64,000 nt of DNA, from contig OX579639.1 of NCBI GenBank assembly GCA_951230915.1, positions 23,126,001 to 23,190,000 of the forward strand, read 5' to 3'. This DNA is from Antitrichia curtipendula (taxonomy: Eukaryota; Streptophyta; Bryopsida; Hypnales; Leucodontaceae). The notes below the pieces were generated by a model. It made no database searches. It worked only from the letters and a program-made list of their open reading frames with translations, and was not told where the DNA came from. Positions 46,900-58,079 of this stretch are shown here, piece after piece; position 1 is the stretch's first letter; the number at the start of each line of letters is the position of its first letter. Position numbers and translations under genes: made by a program.

Positions 46900-48150
46900 T
46901 CACGGAGCTCTATGGGATGGTGAAATCCACTTAAGGCTAGAGGGCTGCAATTTTGCTCCAGCAGACACCTGAATCTCGCAACAGTCCCACCCATCTTGCA
47001 GAGTGCAGCAAAGGCTCTGCAATTCAGCAGCAGACAACTCCACCAGAGGTGCACACTTCAATCTCTCATCTAAATCTGCGCGCAACGTCCATGAACGTGA
47101 CAACAAGAAAACAGCACGCTCATACACCGAGAACATGAAAGCTATATCCCTCTTCCTTGCTCGTGAGGGCCGGCGACAGATTCCCCTTCCAGTCACCTGC
47201 ACCAAGTCTGCCTCTGCTATACGCAACGCAGCAAACTCCGTGAGCCCGTGCATTGCATCACGCCACTATGTGCATGTCGCTGCAAGACGTGGGAGGAAAG
47301 TCATGATTTCCTCGTCCTTGATGAACGCCCGCGCCCAAAAATCTTCGAGCAGTTGCGCAGCCAGCAGCAACATACAGTCCCGGAGAATCCCAGGGAAGTC
47401 TGCGGACTCCATGGATGCCTGTGAAATTGCGCATTTGTAAGACTGCGCCTGAAGAAAGAGCATCGGTAGACACATCGGAAGCAGCAAGAAATTCCAACTT
47501 CACAACAGTGTCCATTGTGCACAGACTGAGGAACGTCAAAAACCCACAAAGAAACCTAGCTTCTAGGCGTGAGCGACTTACCTTCCTACGCTGTGCTGAA
47601 CTCCGCAACAGAATGCCACGCGCAAAATTTGGAGGCCTTAGGAGATACTTGCGCACTGCACCCGCTCCATTCCAACGTCGCACCCCCCTCTGGACTGCGC
47701 ACGCTGCACGAATGGAGACTTCACAAACAAAATGGTTAGGACGTGTAACTGAGGAAGACAAACAGCCCAGAGAAAGTGGCTGCAAAACAAAGTCAAGAGC
47801 TTTGGAAAATCAGAGTCCAGGGTTTAGGGGCGCTTACGATGCGATTTTCAACCACCGGATCACACTTGACGGCACGCCCAAATCTTCCGCCCAAGGCAGA
47901 ATCAAACAGGAATCACATTCCAATCTCCAGGGTGCAGCCTCCTTGCAAAGTCAGTCACATCCAAACACCCACAACATGCAGTCACAGAAAAGATACCTTA
48001 GAAGGGTCTAAACATCAACTCAGCTGCAACAGCACATATTCAAGGGAAAAAAAAAATAACTCGGGGGTACACACAAGCCTAACAACACATTAAATAACTC
48101 CACAACATTAGAATACTGGCGAATTTGGATTATGTACAAACTTCAAAGAC
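46900..48150 (-). pseudogene. Second gene of the 7.1-kb element, helical protein of unknown function
   Basis: The minus strand from 47487 to 46900 is one frame with a single TAG (47266-47268). It includes GILRDCMLLLAAQLLEDFWA, EEIMTFLPRLAATC, then WRDAMHGLTEFAALRIAEAD and LVELSAAELQSLCCTLQDGW. The sequence is rich in Leu and Ala and looks all-helical with scattered Cys. Upstream (47785-47490) another minus frame (GAVRKYLLRPPNFARGILLR) and protein-like DSALGGRFGRAVKCDPVVEN near 47900 suggest earlier exons, but I cannot place the splice sites. Plus-strand ORFs here (47003-47440, 47415-48011) are shadows. It may be an accessory protein of the transposon. Confidence 0.4.
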
Positions 48151-48241
48151 GTACCTGAACCACTGATCACCGTGTTGCTTCAAGGCTGAACCTTGGAGAC
48201 CTGAATGCTTGAACCGCGGCTACTTCTAAATATCTCAGTGC

Positions 48242-51200
48242 TCAATTAGTTTGTGACACAAATTCATCTAGCACCTGCCGATCATTCTCTTGTAGAGTAT
48301 AAACGTTGGTATTGGAATTGAAGGAAAGTGCAATGATGCAAATCATGCTCTCAATGTCAATCCATTGGGTGTCCGTCACATCGTACTTGTACTTGTTCCT
48401 CCCCGGCGCAGATTTGAACCAATTTAGCATTAGTTGAATGGACGGTGAAGAACTTACCTTCTTACCTGCTGAGGTGTGAGCCATGAGGTCGGCTGGGTTC
48501 CTACACAAGCCCCACGTTTTTCCAACCCTCCTCCGCATTTTCTGCACTCGGCCCAACCACCAAGTGCCATTGTCCCCCCCAGCGGTCACAGCAGCCGGCC
48601 GTCCTACTTGAGCACCGGAGCGGTTCCTCTTCTGTGCTGCTGTCACTCCGGAACTCTGGCCTAGACTTCGTGATTGCATGAACAGCACACCGCAATCACT
48701 TCCAAGTCCGAGGAGAGCAGTTGTTGTCAAATTTGCAACAAAAAGGTAATCCTCTGCATTGTTAAAGTACACAGAGTTCTTGACCCGAGTCAACCGGTCC
48801 TTCGACAAGAACGGATTCCCATTCAAGTCGGCTACCAACGTCGATTTGTAAATGGCCTTTCCCATGTACTCCACCACCGGCTCTATTTTCGGTGCATTGT
48901 TATGAGAATTTAGCGGCACTGGTTGGCTCGGCTCAGTTGAATCTAGCATTTGCAAGATTGCATCCCTGCATTCTTCCTCAGCAACTCTTATAACTTCTTC
49001 CCCATCAGCTGAAGAAGTGTCCGCAGCACTCATATCCGCGTCATTGTCGTAACCTTCATCCTCCACACTGTCTCCCTCCACTTGCAAAATTTCGGAGTCC
49101 CTCATGGCCTCACCGTCGCCATCTTTGCCGGGGACAGCTTTTTCAAGAGCCACATAAGCCCAATGCTTCGGATCCACCCTCTCAACCACCCAAGGCTGCA
49201 AGAACCACACTTTATTTCTAGCATAAGAAGATGGAGCCATATTTAGCGCCTTCAATTGTGCTTGGGCTGCCTTCAGACCTTCCTTCAACGCTGATATGAA
49301 GTCCTCATCTGTGGCAAGGGTGCTATAATCTCCCAAATCTGCAGGGGACTGTCCCCGTTCTAGAGGATGCAAGTCAGCCCAGATGTTGCGTTGCTTGTTA
49401 TGTGCTCTAGCAAATTGCAAGCCATTGGGCCCGTACTCAATCGCAGCGAGCTGGTTTACAGTGTTAGCACAACCCACGAGCTCCTGAAAATCATAAGCTC
49501 ACTCCATACCTTGCATCCCCCCCACCTTGCTAAAATTTTTTTCACACGAATCAGATCCTGTGAGGTGCAGTGGAACTGACAAGTGAGAAAATGCATTACG
49601 AAAATACCTTATGAGTAAGACAACGAAATGGCAAGAGAGCTGCACGTCAAGGTAGCACTGGTTGCTGACAAAGCATTCCTGCAGCGTCAGATTCTTCGTA
49701 TTTCTTCCTACACCATGGTCACCATGCTGGAACCACAACTTCCATATCCTAAAAAAGAATGACACTTTGCTAGCAAGAACAACCCTCTCCCTCAAAGTCA
49801 ACGAGACGGAAAGGAAAATGTCGATATAATCAGCACATATAGACAAGTACAACTCAATCCCCAAAGTTCTCTCCTGATGTGCATCCCTACCGCTTCTGAG
49901 TTCCTACAAGCAAGTCCTTGCCTTCTTTGCACAAATGCGTTGTGCACTAGCCCAATTCTGTCTGTCAGTCCGCTCCACATCTTCCTTTCTGAGACCATGC
50001 TGATCAATACCAAACTTTTGATAAACCTAACCAAGATGATCTAGGTAACAGACATCAGCCCCTAATTGAAGGTTTTTGACAGCACTATCAAGTGGGTTGA
50101 TCAATTTCTTTCCGTTATGGATAAAATCCTGATCATGCAAGCCTTTAATTTTATTTTCCCCAAGCCATTGACAAGATAAAGACCACCCTTCCCATGGAAT
50201 TTCATACCTCAATCCCACCTTGCTCCGGTAGTCTTCAACCATCAGCTGCCTTCTCCTGGAGTCCCCATCTGAAGAATGCCCTACAATAGGTCCCACAACC
50301 GTCCCACAACTGTCTTGCCAAAGTGTGTCAATACTGTTCCACTGATTACGGACCCAATTCGAATTAAACCGATTGCAAGTGCAGGACACAGCAAGGACAA
50401 GTCTGGGCAGCTTATTATGCAGCGGATTGACCATAATGACTCGTGCAAAAGTTTCCTTGTCATTCAGTCGGAAAGAATCAACTATCGATGAATAACCACC
50501 CTCACCATTCCCTACGTGTGGCCTAAAAGTAGACATGCACAGATGATTCTCTTTTTGTCCACAGAAGCCTACCAATCCATCAGACCGGGCATCCCAAGAA
50601 ATACGGGACTTTACTTTCGTTTCGTCTTCAGCCAAGATGACTGGGACCGGTCCTTCCACTCCGTGAGTAGCTTTGGCCTCCCTGTAAATGTGAGCCACAG
50701 CAGCAAACAACGAAGAATGCTCTCCGGCAATGAAATGAATCCCTTTCTTGTTTTCCCATTTAGTACAATCATAGGACGGACCACCAAAATTCAAGGAAAA
50801 CAAATCACACATTCGTCTGCCTCCATAGATCCTCATAGCTTGTGCAAATGATTTTGTATTTTTTGAGAATCTGTGACCCTGCCTCACACGATTCAAGTTA
50901 GTGGCAACATCCCTGAGGAAGTTCCACAAAGTTGGCTTTCTCCCAAAGGCGTTGGTTCTGTGAGCCGCCAAAATGTTGTTACAGAAGGATAGAACATCCT
51001 TTCTATTAAAGCTTTCTACGGCACTAAGTTTTAGACTACGGCAACTTACTTTCAATTGAGCGACCCTAGCCTTCATCAGCCAGTGCCTGGCCTTTTCCTC
51101 CCGGTATTTCCTCGCTAATGTCCTAGAGTGTGCAGCCAGCTCAGGGGATGACAAGTAGTCTACCCTTCTTCCACACTGTGTATCCCTAGAGCCGCGCTTA

Positions 51201-52738
51201 ACAAGGGCACGACCTTCCCTAAGCACCTTGAGTCTGAAATCAGTGGACTGCTCAATTTCTCTACACTTACCGCAAGTGAAATTTGTGAACGGTTCTCCGA
51301 TGCCACACACCCGTTTGCAGTGTGCATGGCGGAAGCAACCCCTCACAATGACAGTTTCACTTTCAAATAAGAAATCTGTAGTTGTGCTGGGCTCCACTAT
51401 CCACAACGATCTAGGTTTTGGATCATTCAGCAATAAATCCACTCTATAACTCTTCCCACCATATTCAACTATTTTCTTCCTAAATCCCCAGCACAACAAT
51501 GACAAGATAGAGTTTGAGTGCAGACCTGACGGAGCTTCGCCTGATGTTTCGGTATCTGCAAGGCCCGAACTGGTGAACCACGAATGCAGGTCGCATTGAT
51601 TCCCAGTGGTGGATTTGGACGTTGCGGTAGGTCTCCCTCGTTTTCCCGATCTGACTGCAGTTGATTTCTTAGAGGAGCTGTTTGACGCAGCCAGATCTTC
51701 ACAACACTTGCTATGCATGAGTCCATGGACATGATTCTCTAAGTTAGCTCGGAGGTTCCCCTTTTGCGGGTACATGAACATTATTTCTTCGTGGATTTTA
51801 CAGCGCACCTTGAACCAGAAAGACTTGAACTGAGAATTTCGCACATCTCCTACTACAACAAACGGAGGATCAACTTCACAGATGGAGTCATTCATGCTTT
51901 GAAGAACGCTGACACCTTCCTCTACGAGACGCTTGTGATCTGCTGCTGTATAAATCACAGGTTTCCTCGAGTTACCCTCTTTCGTTGGGTGATCGCTGTA
52001 CGAGATGGCCCTCCTCTTGCACCACTGCTTGATGTGAAGAGCTGAATGCAAGTGCAATTTTTTGAAATTCGTGAACAGATTCTGTACACCATACCGGGTG
52101 TGATCACCGCTTGTCCCCCCGCTGTCTTTGTTGCACTCCACGCAGAAGATCTTGACGACTGCCACGCCATGCTGATCATAGGTCTTCAACTTCCAGAGAT
52201 GGTCAGCAAAATCCATGTCCTGCAGCTCCCTCGTAAGCTTCGCAGCAGCGCTTTTACAATTCTCCATGATCTCACTGGAAAGGATTTTAGATTGAAGCAG
52301 ACTACCATCGTCTGGAAGCTCTTCAGGGCTAAATCCTAAACCCACTTCTGCCTCCTGCAACGTTGGGCCCGCAGCAACTTCCAACTCCTACGCTTCGAAG
52401 ACCTCCAAGTCGGGGGGTGCCACGAAGTCATTGCTCCCGGTTTCGCCACGGATCTCCTGACGACATCGCTTTCCAGGTCCACCCTCGTCCCGCTCCACCG
52501 CAAGGATTACATAAACGCGTTCCGTGACAGGATTCATCACCTCGAACCTCTTCCGGATGCGACATTGATCCTCAAAGTCCCAAAACTCAAACGCCCAATC
52601 AATGCACCCGCCCTCCTCCAGACGCAATCGCAAATCGGCGTAAGTGTCGCCAGCTTGACAGAAGAATGGACTGAGGAGTTCCGGACGCGCGTTCTCGTTT
52701 GCAAGGGAAAACAGCTTTGTCTTCAAACTGAGTGCCAT
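48242..52738 (-). pseudogene. DDE-type transposase-like protein, about 1,500 codons, three in-frame stops
   Basis: From ATG 52738 (MALSLKTKLFSLANENARPE) a single frame runs 1,499 codons to 48242, broken only by TAG 52388-52390, TAG 50027-50029 and TGA 49499-49501. N-terminus: EEGGCIDWAFEFWDFEDQCR. Then a C2/H2-type finger (IFCVECNKD..LFTNFKKLHLHSALH) and a second Cys cluster (CIHxC-like 'CFRHAHCKRVCG..CGKCREI', near 51230-51310). Catalytic-looking blocks: VPVILAEDETKVKSRISWDA with DGLVGFCG (about 50565-50630); GHSSDGDSRRRQLM (about 50235-50275); GLHDQDFIHNGKKLINPLDS (about 50080-50140). The C-terminal part has LTGSDSCEKNFSKVGGMQG (about 49510-49565) and LAAIEYGPNGLQFARAHNKQ. The 'DE(T/M)K..LVGF' block recalls P-element/Kolobok-like transposases, but I cannot assign a superfamily. 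Opposite-strand ORFs are shadows. Confidence 0.7.
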
Positions 52739-53370
52739 CTTCGCCTGAACCCTAAACCGGCACCTTCAATCCTCGAACACACCGCAAGCATAGAACAACA
52801 GCCAGAAAACGAAGAGGACAAGATTGACTATGCAATCCCCAGACCCCAGAGCGGAACGAACAGAGGGCCCGCAATCTAAACCGTCAATTTTCAAAAATTA
52901 ATTGACAAAATTAAATGCCAAGACACTTAGCCAACGGCTACTGTAGAAATTAGTGAAGACTATAAAATTACTGATTACTTTCAATATGCCACTCACAAGG
53001 CAGCAGCATTTAATACTTTTGGCCAAAAAAAAGAATAAAAAGGGGGGTATCCTAGGTCTAATTTTTTTCTAATTGGACCTATTTTTTTTTACCCTATAGT
53101 AGTTTGAAGACATATCATGACTTTTTAGTATCCTATAGTATAAAAAAACAAGTTATAATTTTTATCTCAAATGTTTTTTGGGCACCCTATCATTTATTTG
53201 CATGTAGTTTTCTACTGCTACCGCTCACTACCCCCCCCCCCCGAGGGGGAAGTGTTATACATTTGACATTGTTTTGCCACATTTCAGTTGCCTTCACGCA
53301 ACAGAAGGCAAAGCAAATTGTCATTGTATTCACATACAATATCGTGTGTGTCATTTTCCAGGTATCAAGA

Positions 53371-55635
53371 ATGGACGCACAAGATGTAGCAGGAGGTTTG
53401 GGACCTGGAGGTGACCCTCCAGGAGGTTTGGTACCTGCAGGTGAACCCCCAGGTAGAAGGAAGAGAGGAAACAGAGCAACCTTGGATTGGGGCACACTTA
53501 ATGCCGAAGCGATTATGGCAAAGCCTGGGTGGGTGGAGGCAGATGGCCCATGGACAAGAGTGACATGTTGCCAATATATAGATTGGGCCCACATCAACCG
53601 CCATTGGCCACACAACCGGTACGAGGTGCACGTGAAATCTGGCGTGGTAAATATTGACCAGTGCCAACATCCGCACTTCAAGAAGAGGATGATTGAAGTG
53701 TCATTGGCACTTTGGGGTTCAAGATCCAAGAAAGACGGGACACTTTCATTGTGCCAAATGGCATATGCGGAGGTTTTGTCTTGGCAAGGATGTGGACTGG
53801 AGCAGCTTTTTGGGCAGAGCGCGGAATAATGCATTTCCAAATCGAACTCGCCACATTGCACAAAATCCTGCTGTGCCATTGGACAATGTACCAAATCCTG
53901 CCGTGCCATTGGCTAATGTCCAAAATGTGCAAATGAACGTGGTTGCACTAGCGGAGCGTCCAGGGACGGAGTTGATGGAGGTAGAAGTTGGTCAAGGCAG
54001 CGGTCCAGATGTCAACCAACAAGATGTGATTGGTGGAGTGCAAGCTGACGGTGAAGAAGTAATTCGTTTGCGCCAATTAGTACAAACACTGCAAGCAGAA
54101 AAAGAAGAAACACGACGACAACATGCTGCAGTGTTGGAAGTTCATCGTGCAAGGATGCGGGCCATTCAAGATGAAAATGTGTGCCTCATCGCACGTGAAG
54201 CCGAGCTCGTAGAGCGTGAAAGGGGGGTCAACACAGACTTAGTTCCACCACTCGATCTTGTAGTGGAACGTGCTACATACAGTGTAGATGAAGACACACC
54301 AGGCCCGAGCAATACATCTGAGTTTGTGCTGCGATCACAATCCACTTTTCCAAGTGCAGAAAGTGCCACATTGGATATTATGCGTACACGTGCTGAGCGA
54401 GTTGAAGCAAAGCTGGGAAGTACTCGCGCAAATATGGAAGAATTAACAAACGCCATGCGTGCTTTAGAACTTCGTGCCAACAACGCCGAGGCAGAGGTGG
54501 CGGTGCTGACTGCAGCTCGAACAGCCTTGGAGCAGACCATGACCGCATTGAGTGCTGAAAATATGCGATTGGTCCAAAATCCTCAGAAGGAGCAGATGCT
54601 GCTTCAAATGTGCAACATGAAGTTGACATGCAACTTAGCGTTAAACGAGGCTGAGCAAATGCAACGTGAAGTGAGGAGAGTGGCTGTAGAATTCAATGAT
54701 GGCGGTCAACGTTATTTTGGCTTGACCTCGTGGCCTCAGGTGGCAGAAATGTTCACCGATGATTTGCTAGTGTATAGGGAGAATTCAAGCATCGATTGGA
54801 ATGCCCGTCCAGACTTGGAATTCCAATATAATATCGATCGCCAACGGTACGGGCCACCCAACCACGATGGCATTACGCCACTAGTGTGGCCTTCTGTTCC
54901 AGATTTTGTACAAGATGGAACAACATGTATAATGTGCCAAGAACCGTTTGGCCCCGAGGGTGGATGGAATCTTGGTACATGTGGCCATCTATACCACCCC
55001 GTGTGTCTTATTCCACACATGGTCACCAGAAAGAGATGTGCGCAATGCAGAGCTCCATTTCATGCACGACTGTACAAAACGTTGGCCTTCAAGACCACAT
55101 GCCTGAACATTACGAGTACAATGAAGAAAATTTACCGGGCATCGGTAATAGAGTACATTGGGGGTCCGACATGACATGGCTTTGGAAGTGGGACCACCAC
55201 AAGCGACACCTCCCGGCAGGAACAGTGGCTGACATACCATGGACGAGTGACGCTCAAGTGACAGAGGTGATCATGAGGGTGTTTGGAGAATGTGGTCCAG
55301 GGCGTTGACTATATTTTGGTCAGATTGCCGGTGGACATTGGGACCCAGACCGCTTAATTTTTGTGCGTGCACCACATCCACAATGCATCATGTTTAACTC
55401 TCAAGGCCAGCCAGTCGGATTTGAGGGGGAATTGAGCTTTGAAGACCAAATGGCGTACACTGAAGACAATACCTTCCATGAGCCAGCCCTCGTGAATGAC
55501 ATTTTTTCCCACTTACATAATAGATACGATATAGAAGCACTTCAGCTTCTGAGGACTTTAGAATCGCAACAAGAACTGCAGCAATTTTTGAGAAATAGCA
55601 TAGCACGCGGCGTTGTAATCGAAGATGTAGACTAG
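53371..55635 (+). pseudogene. RING-finger protein with long coiled coil, frameshifted
   Basis: Start ATG 53371 follows an acceptor-like TTTTCCAG. Frame 1 (MDAQDVAGGLGPGGDPPGGL) has Pro/Gly-rich repeats and then YIDWAHINRHWPHNRYEVHV, and continues to about 53820. It must shift to a second frame that runs to about 55076: Asn/Pro repeats (NPAVPLDNVPNPAVPLANVQ), a long coiled coil (QTLQAEKEETRRQHAAVLEV), and a RING domain (CIMCQEPFGPEG, GTCGHLYHPVCLIPH, RCAQCRAPFHARLY; 54926-55070). A second shift leads to the tail (EHYEYNEENLPGIGNRVHWG), a TGA at 55306-55308, and GHWDPDRLIFVRAPHPQCIM to 55635. The protein would be a candidate E3 ubiquitin ligase. I recall similar RING proteins linked to transposons of early land plants. 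Two frameshifts and one nonsense codon mark it as broken. Confidence 0.6.
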
Positions 55636-56164
55636 ATTGTGTATAACTAGATAGATGTATAGAATTAAATATCGGAAGTTGTACAAAGTGAACGTATGTA
55701 ATTATGCAAAGCCTTTATTAGTTTACCATGTACTTCAACGGATTTATAAAATATGTACATTTATCGTTTTCTTTCCACCTTGTGTATTGTTGCTTCGCCT
55801 TTGTCTATTTTTGTAATCTATTGGACCTTTTTGTAATAGTATAGAAGAAGCTTGTATGCTTAGATGGTAGGTAAAAGAGTGTTCTATTTTATTTTGGGTG
55901 AAGCCCTAAAGTCCGAAGTCCATTTTTTGGCCCAAACCACCCTAAACCACCCCTTTTGCTATGTTCACCTATGAATTAAATTTTCCAATTTTTTTTTTAA
56001 TCGAACCAAAGGATCTTGTTCTACACTTGTCTTAGATGACGTGATAAAAAATTTGTGATGTTTGACAGTATGGATTGAAAGTTCTTATTATTTGAAGTGA
56101 AAGTTCCAAATCTATTTAAAGAAGTTGCTAGGATTGCCCGCTCCACAAAAAAATCCATAACTTT

Positions 56165-56500
56165 TCCATTCCTAATCCAAATGGGATGAATGAAAGCCTC
56201 CCATTTAAAAAAAATATAATGCAACTAGAAAAAAATATACAAATTTGTATTTCATTTTTTTGTGGATTTTTTTGTCCACCCGGTGTCCCGATCTCCCCTG
56301 TTTGAGGTTATTGTGGCATACCCCTAACCCCTTGCTCCTAGGCACCGATTGGAATAGAAATTGTATTATGAATAAACTCATAAGTTTATCTATCATTCTA
56401 TATTATCATTCTTATGAAAAAGTTTTCAAAAGTTTCAGTAAAAAATGAGATCCTGGGAGCCTATCGAAAATCCATTTTGTCCCTTGGAGCAAGGACAATG
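56165..56500 (+). repeat. Dispersed repeat, copy 2 of the 43.4-kb family
   Basis: Same order of blocks as at 43388-43690, with ATAATGCAACTAGAAAAAAATATAC in place of the ATGATACATAAAAAAAG stretch and an added CCTAACCCCTTGCTCCTAGG segment. Both copies lie on the plus strand, about 12.8 kb apart. Confidence 0.6.
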
Positions 56501-56539
56501 AGAGTATGTTACTTTAGAGGCTAAGAAATAAAAACAATA

Positions 56540-57090
56540 GAAATTCTTTACGAAAGCAAGAAATAATTAACAAATTATTTTATTGCTTCATAGTTCATAT
56601 TTGATTAAATCTCCTTTAAGTCTTTAGAATTAAACCCTAAATAATTCACGTTTTGTAACTTCTTTTCTATTAGTTTTAATCATTTTTTAGTTGGACTATT
56701 GATTGACTACTCCCTCATTTTTATTTTTAAATCCAAAGTTTACGAATTAAAGTAGTGAACATTTTCCATTTTTTCTCAAATGGCATTATGGAAATCAAAT
56801 GATCAAAGTCTAATATCTTGCAATTGCTAATTTGATAAGGTCACACTACATGAAATTTATTTGAAAATCAATTGAAATAAATGACTTTATGAATGGCGAT
56901 CCTATACTTGAAAGTCTTAAATTGAATAGATTCTAATTTTTTTTTTTTCATTTCATTTCAAGGTGAACATGGAGAAATGCCAACTTGGATTTTTTTTTGG
57001 CAATAATTAGTATAGGGCCTACATGGCTACATGGATTAATATTTTTGAATTTCTTGCCATATAGTCAGTGTAAAATCAATTTAGCAACTT
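56540..57090. other. AT-rich intergenic DNA
   Basis: No ORF or repeat recognised. The DNA leads into copy B of the 25-kb dispersed repeat. Confidence 0.5.
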
Positions 57091-57094
57091 CTCT

Positions 57095-57870
57095 AATTAG
57101 AAATTCAATAACAAACTTTAATCCCTAGAATCCTAGATGCCCAAGGCATGTTTTGAGCTTCTACAAATTTGCTCTAAATTGAACAAAATGTTAACATTTT
57201 GATTAGGTGACTAGGTGTATCAATTAAAAAAAAATTGTAACCATATAAATTCAAACAAGACATATTAGGGGCTCATAGGTTGCTAAAACACAACAATATC
57301 ACTTATAGAGTAAAAGATTATAATGTTTGAACATGAGGGTGTTAAAACTACAAAAATGATGTGAAGTCTTCCAATCCTCTTTTCAGTTTTCAAGTAAAAT
57401 TAAAAAAATTTTAGGCCAAAAAAATATGAGGTTAAATTGCCTAACATGTATAACCCCAAACAATTTATGGCTTTTAGAAATATACTCTATATTTTTTTTT
57501 AAATTTAAAAAAAATTTTGAATGTGATTTTTTCTCCAAGATCTTGTGTTTTCGAGGCACATTTCCAAAAGAAGGTCTTATTCGTTATATTTGGACAAATG
57601 GTAGTCTCAATTTTATCCTCGAGTCGAAGATAAACAGTCATAACTATTCAATTTTGAGACTATTTAGAAATTTGAGACTTTAAAATATTACTATGTATAA
57701 AAACCCTTCATTGCCAAAAGGTTGCAGTCTCAACTTATCCTCGACTCGAGGATAAATCCATACAATTGTTTTAGGGCAAAAGTCTCAAAATCTGTCAATT
57801 TTCCAATTATAATGAATAAGGCCTTAAAGCTCTCAATGCTACAAGAAGTCAAGATTGCAATGGGTACCCT
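57095..57870 (+). repeat. Dispersed AT-rich repeat, copy B (copy A at 24985-25725)
   Basis: It aligns in order with copy A as described there, but lacks copy A's MITE and contains its own insert at about 57571-57825. The similarity ends near 57871, about 200 bp before a 12-bp minisatellite begins; in copy A the same border leads straight into the hairpin array. Confidence 0.75.
57571..57825. mobile_element. Second MITE-like insert, about 255 bp
   Basis: The left end AAGGTCTTATTCGTTATATT then TGGACAAATGG is matched, inverted, by CAATTTTCCAATTATAATGA then ATAAGGCCTT, about 34 bp with several mismatches. Copy A of the host repeat has no corresponding DNA. Inside, GTCTCAA..TATCCTCGA(C/G)TCGA(A/G)GATAAA occurs twice in direct orientation (about 57604 and 57727); the second holds the palindrome TATCCTCGACTCGAGGATA. 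AAAG occurs at both borders, but the duplication is not certain. Confidence 0.6.
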
Positions 57871-58079
57871 TGCACAAAGTCTTGAAACGAAAAATCACTA
57901 TCATTTATTTTTAAGAATAGACTATTGATGCTATAACTAGACTTCAAGAAGAACTTACTAAAAATAGCAACTTGGATACTACTAAAAATAGCAACTTGGT
58001 TAGGTTTTATTTAACTTCAAAGTTTTGCCAACACCAGATTTGGGTGCTTCGGGAATTTAGGCAAAAAATCCAATCCCAC

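Larger units (their letters stand above)
46120..53246. mobile_element. 7.1-kb candidate DNA transposon bounded by G-run/C-run inverted ends
   Basis: Left end: CTC, 17 G (46123-46139), TAGTGTG. Right end: CTCACTA, 12 C (53231-53242), GAG. The two are reverse complements of the form CTC-G(n)-TAGTG. Between them lie two minus-strand genes, one encoding a transposase-like protein. GC content inside is markedly higher than outside. I could not confirm a target-site duplication, and the homopolymers may hide length errors. The RING gene at 53371 lies just outside this right end. Confidence 0.6.

Noticed and set aside
47003..48011. Plus-strand ORFs of 145 and 198 codons
   Set aside because: The minus strand reads more like protein with continuous frames; the plus readings have no domain.
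36761..52390. Reassignment of UAG to glutamine in this genome
   Set aside because: The protease-like gene and the 40.3-kb ORF end at TAG, and other in-frame stops here are TAA or TGA; nonsense changes from C-to-T explain the pattern better.
43388..56500. LTR retrotransposon with LTRs at 43.4 and 56.2 kb
   Set aside because: The copies lack clear TG..CA ends and a primer-binding site, are strongly diverged, and no gag, protease, integrase or reverse transcriptase lies between them.
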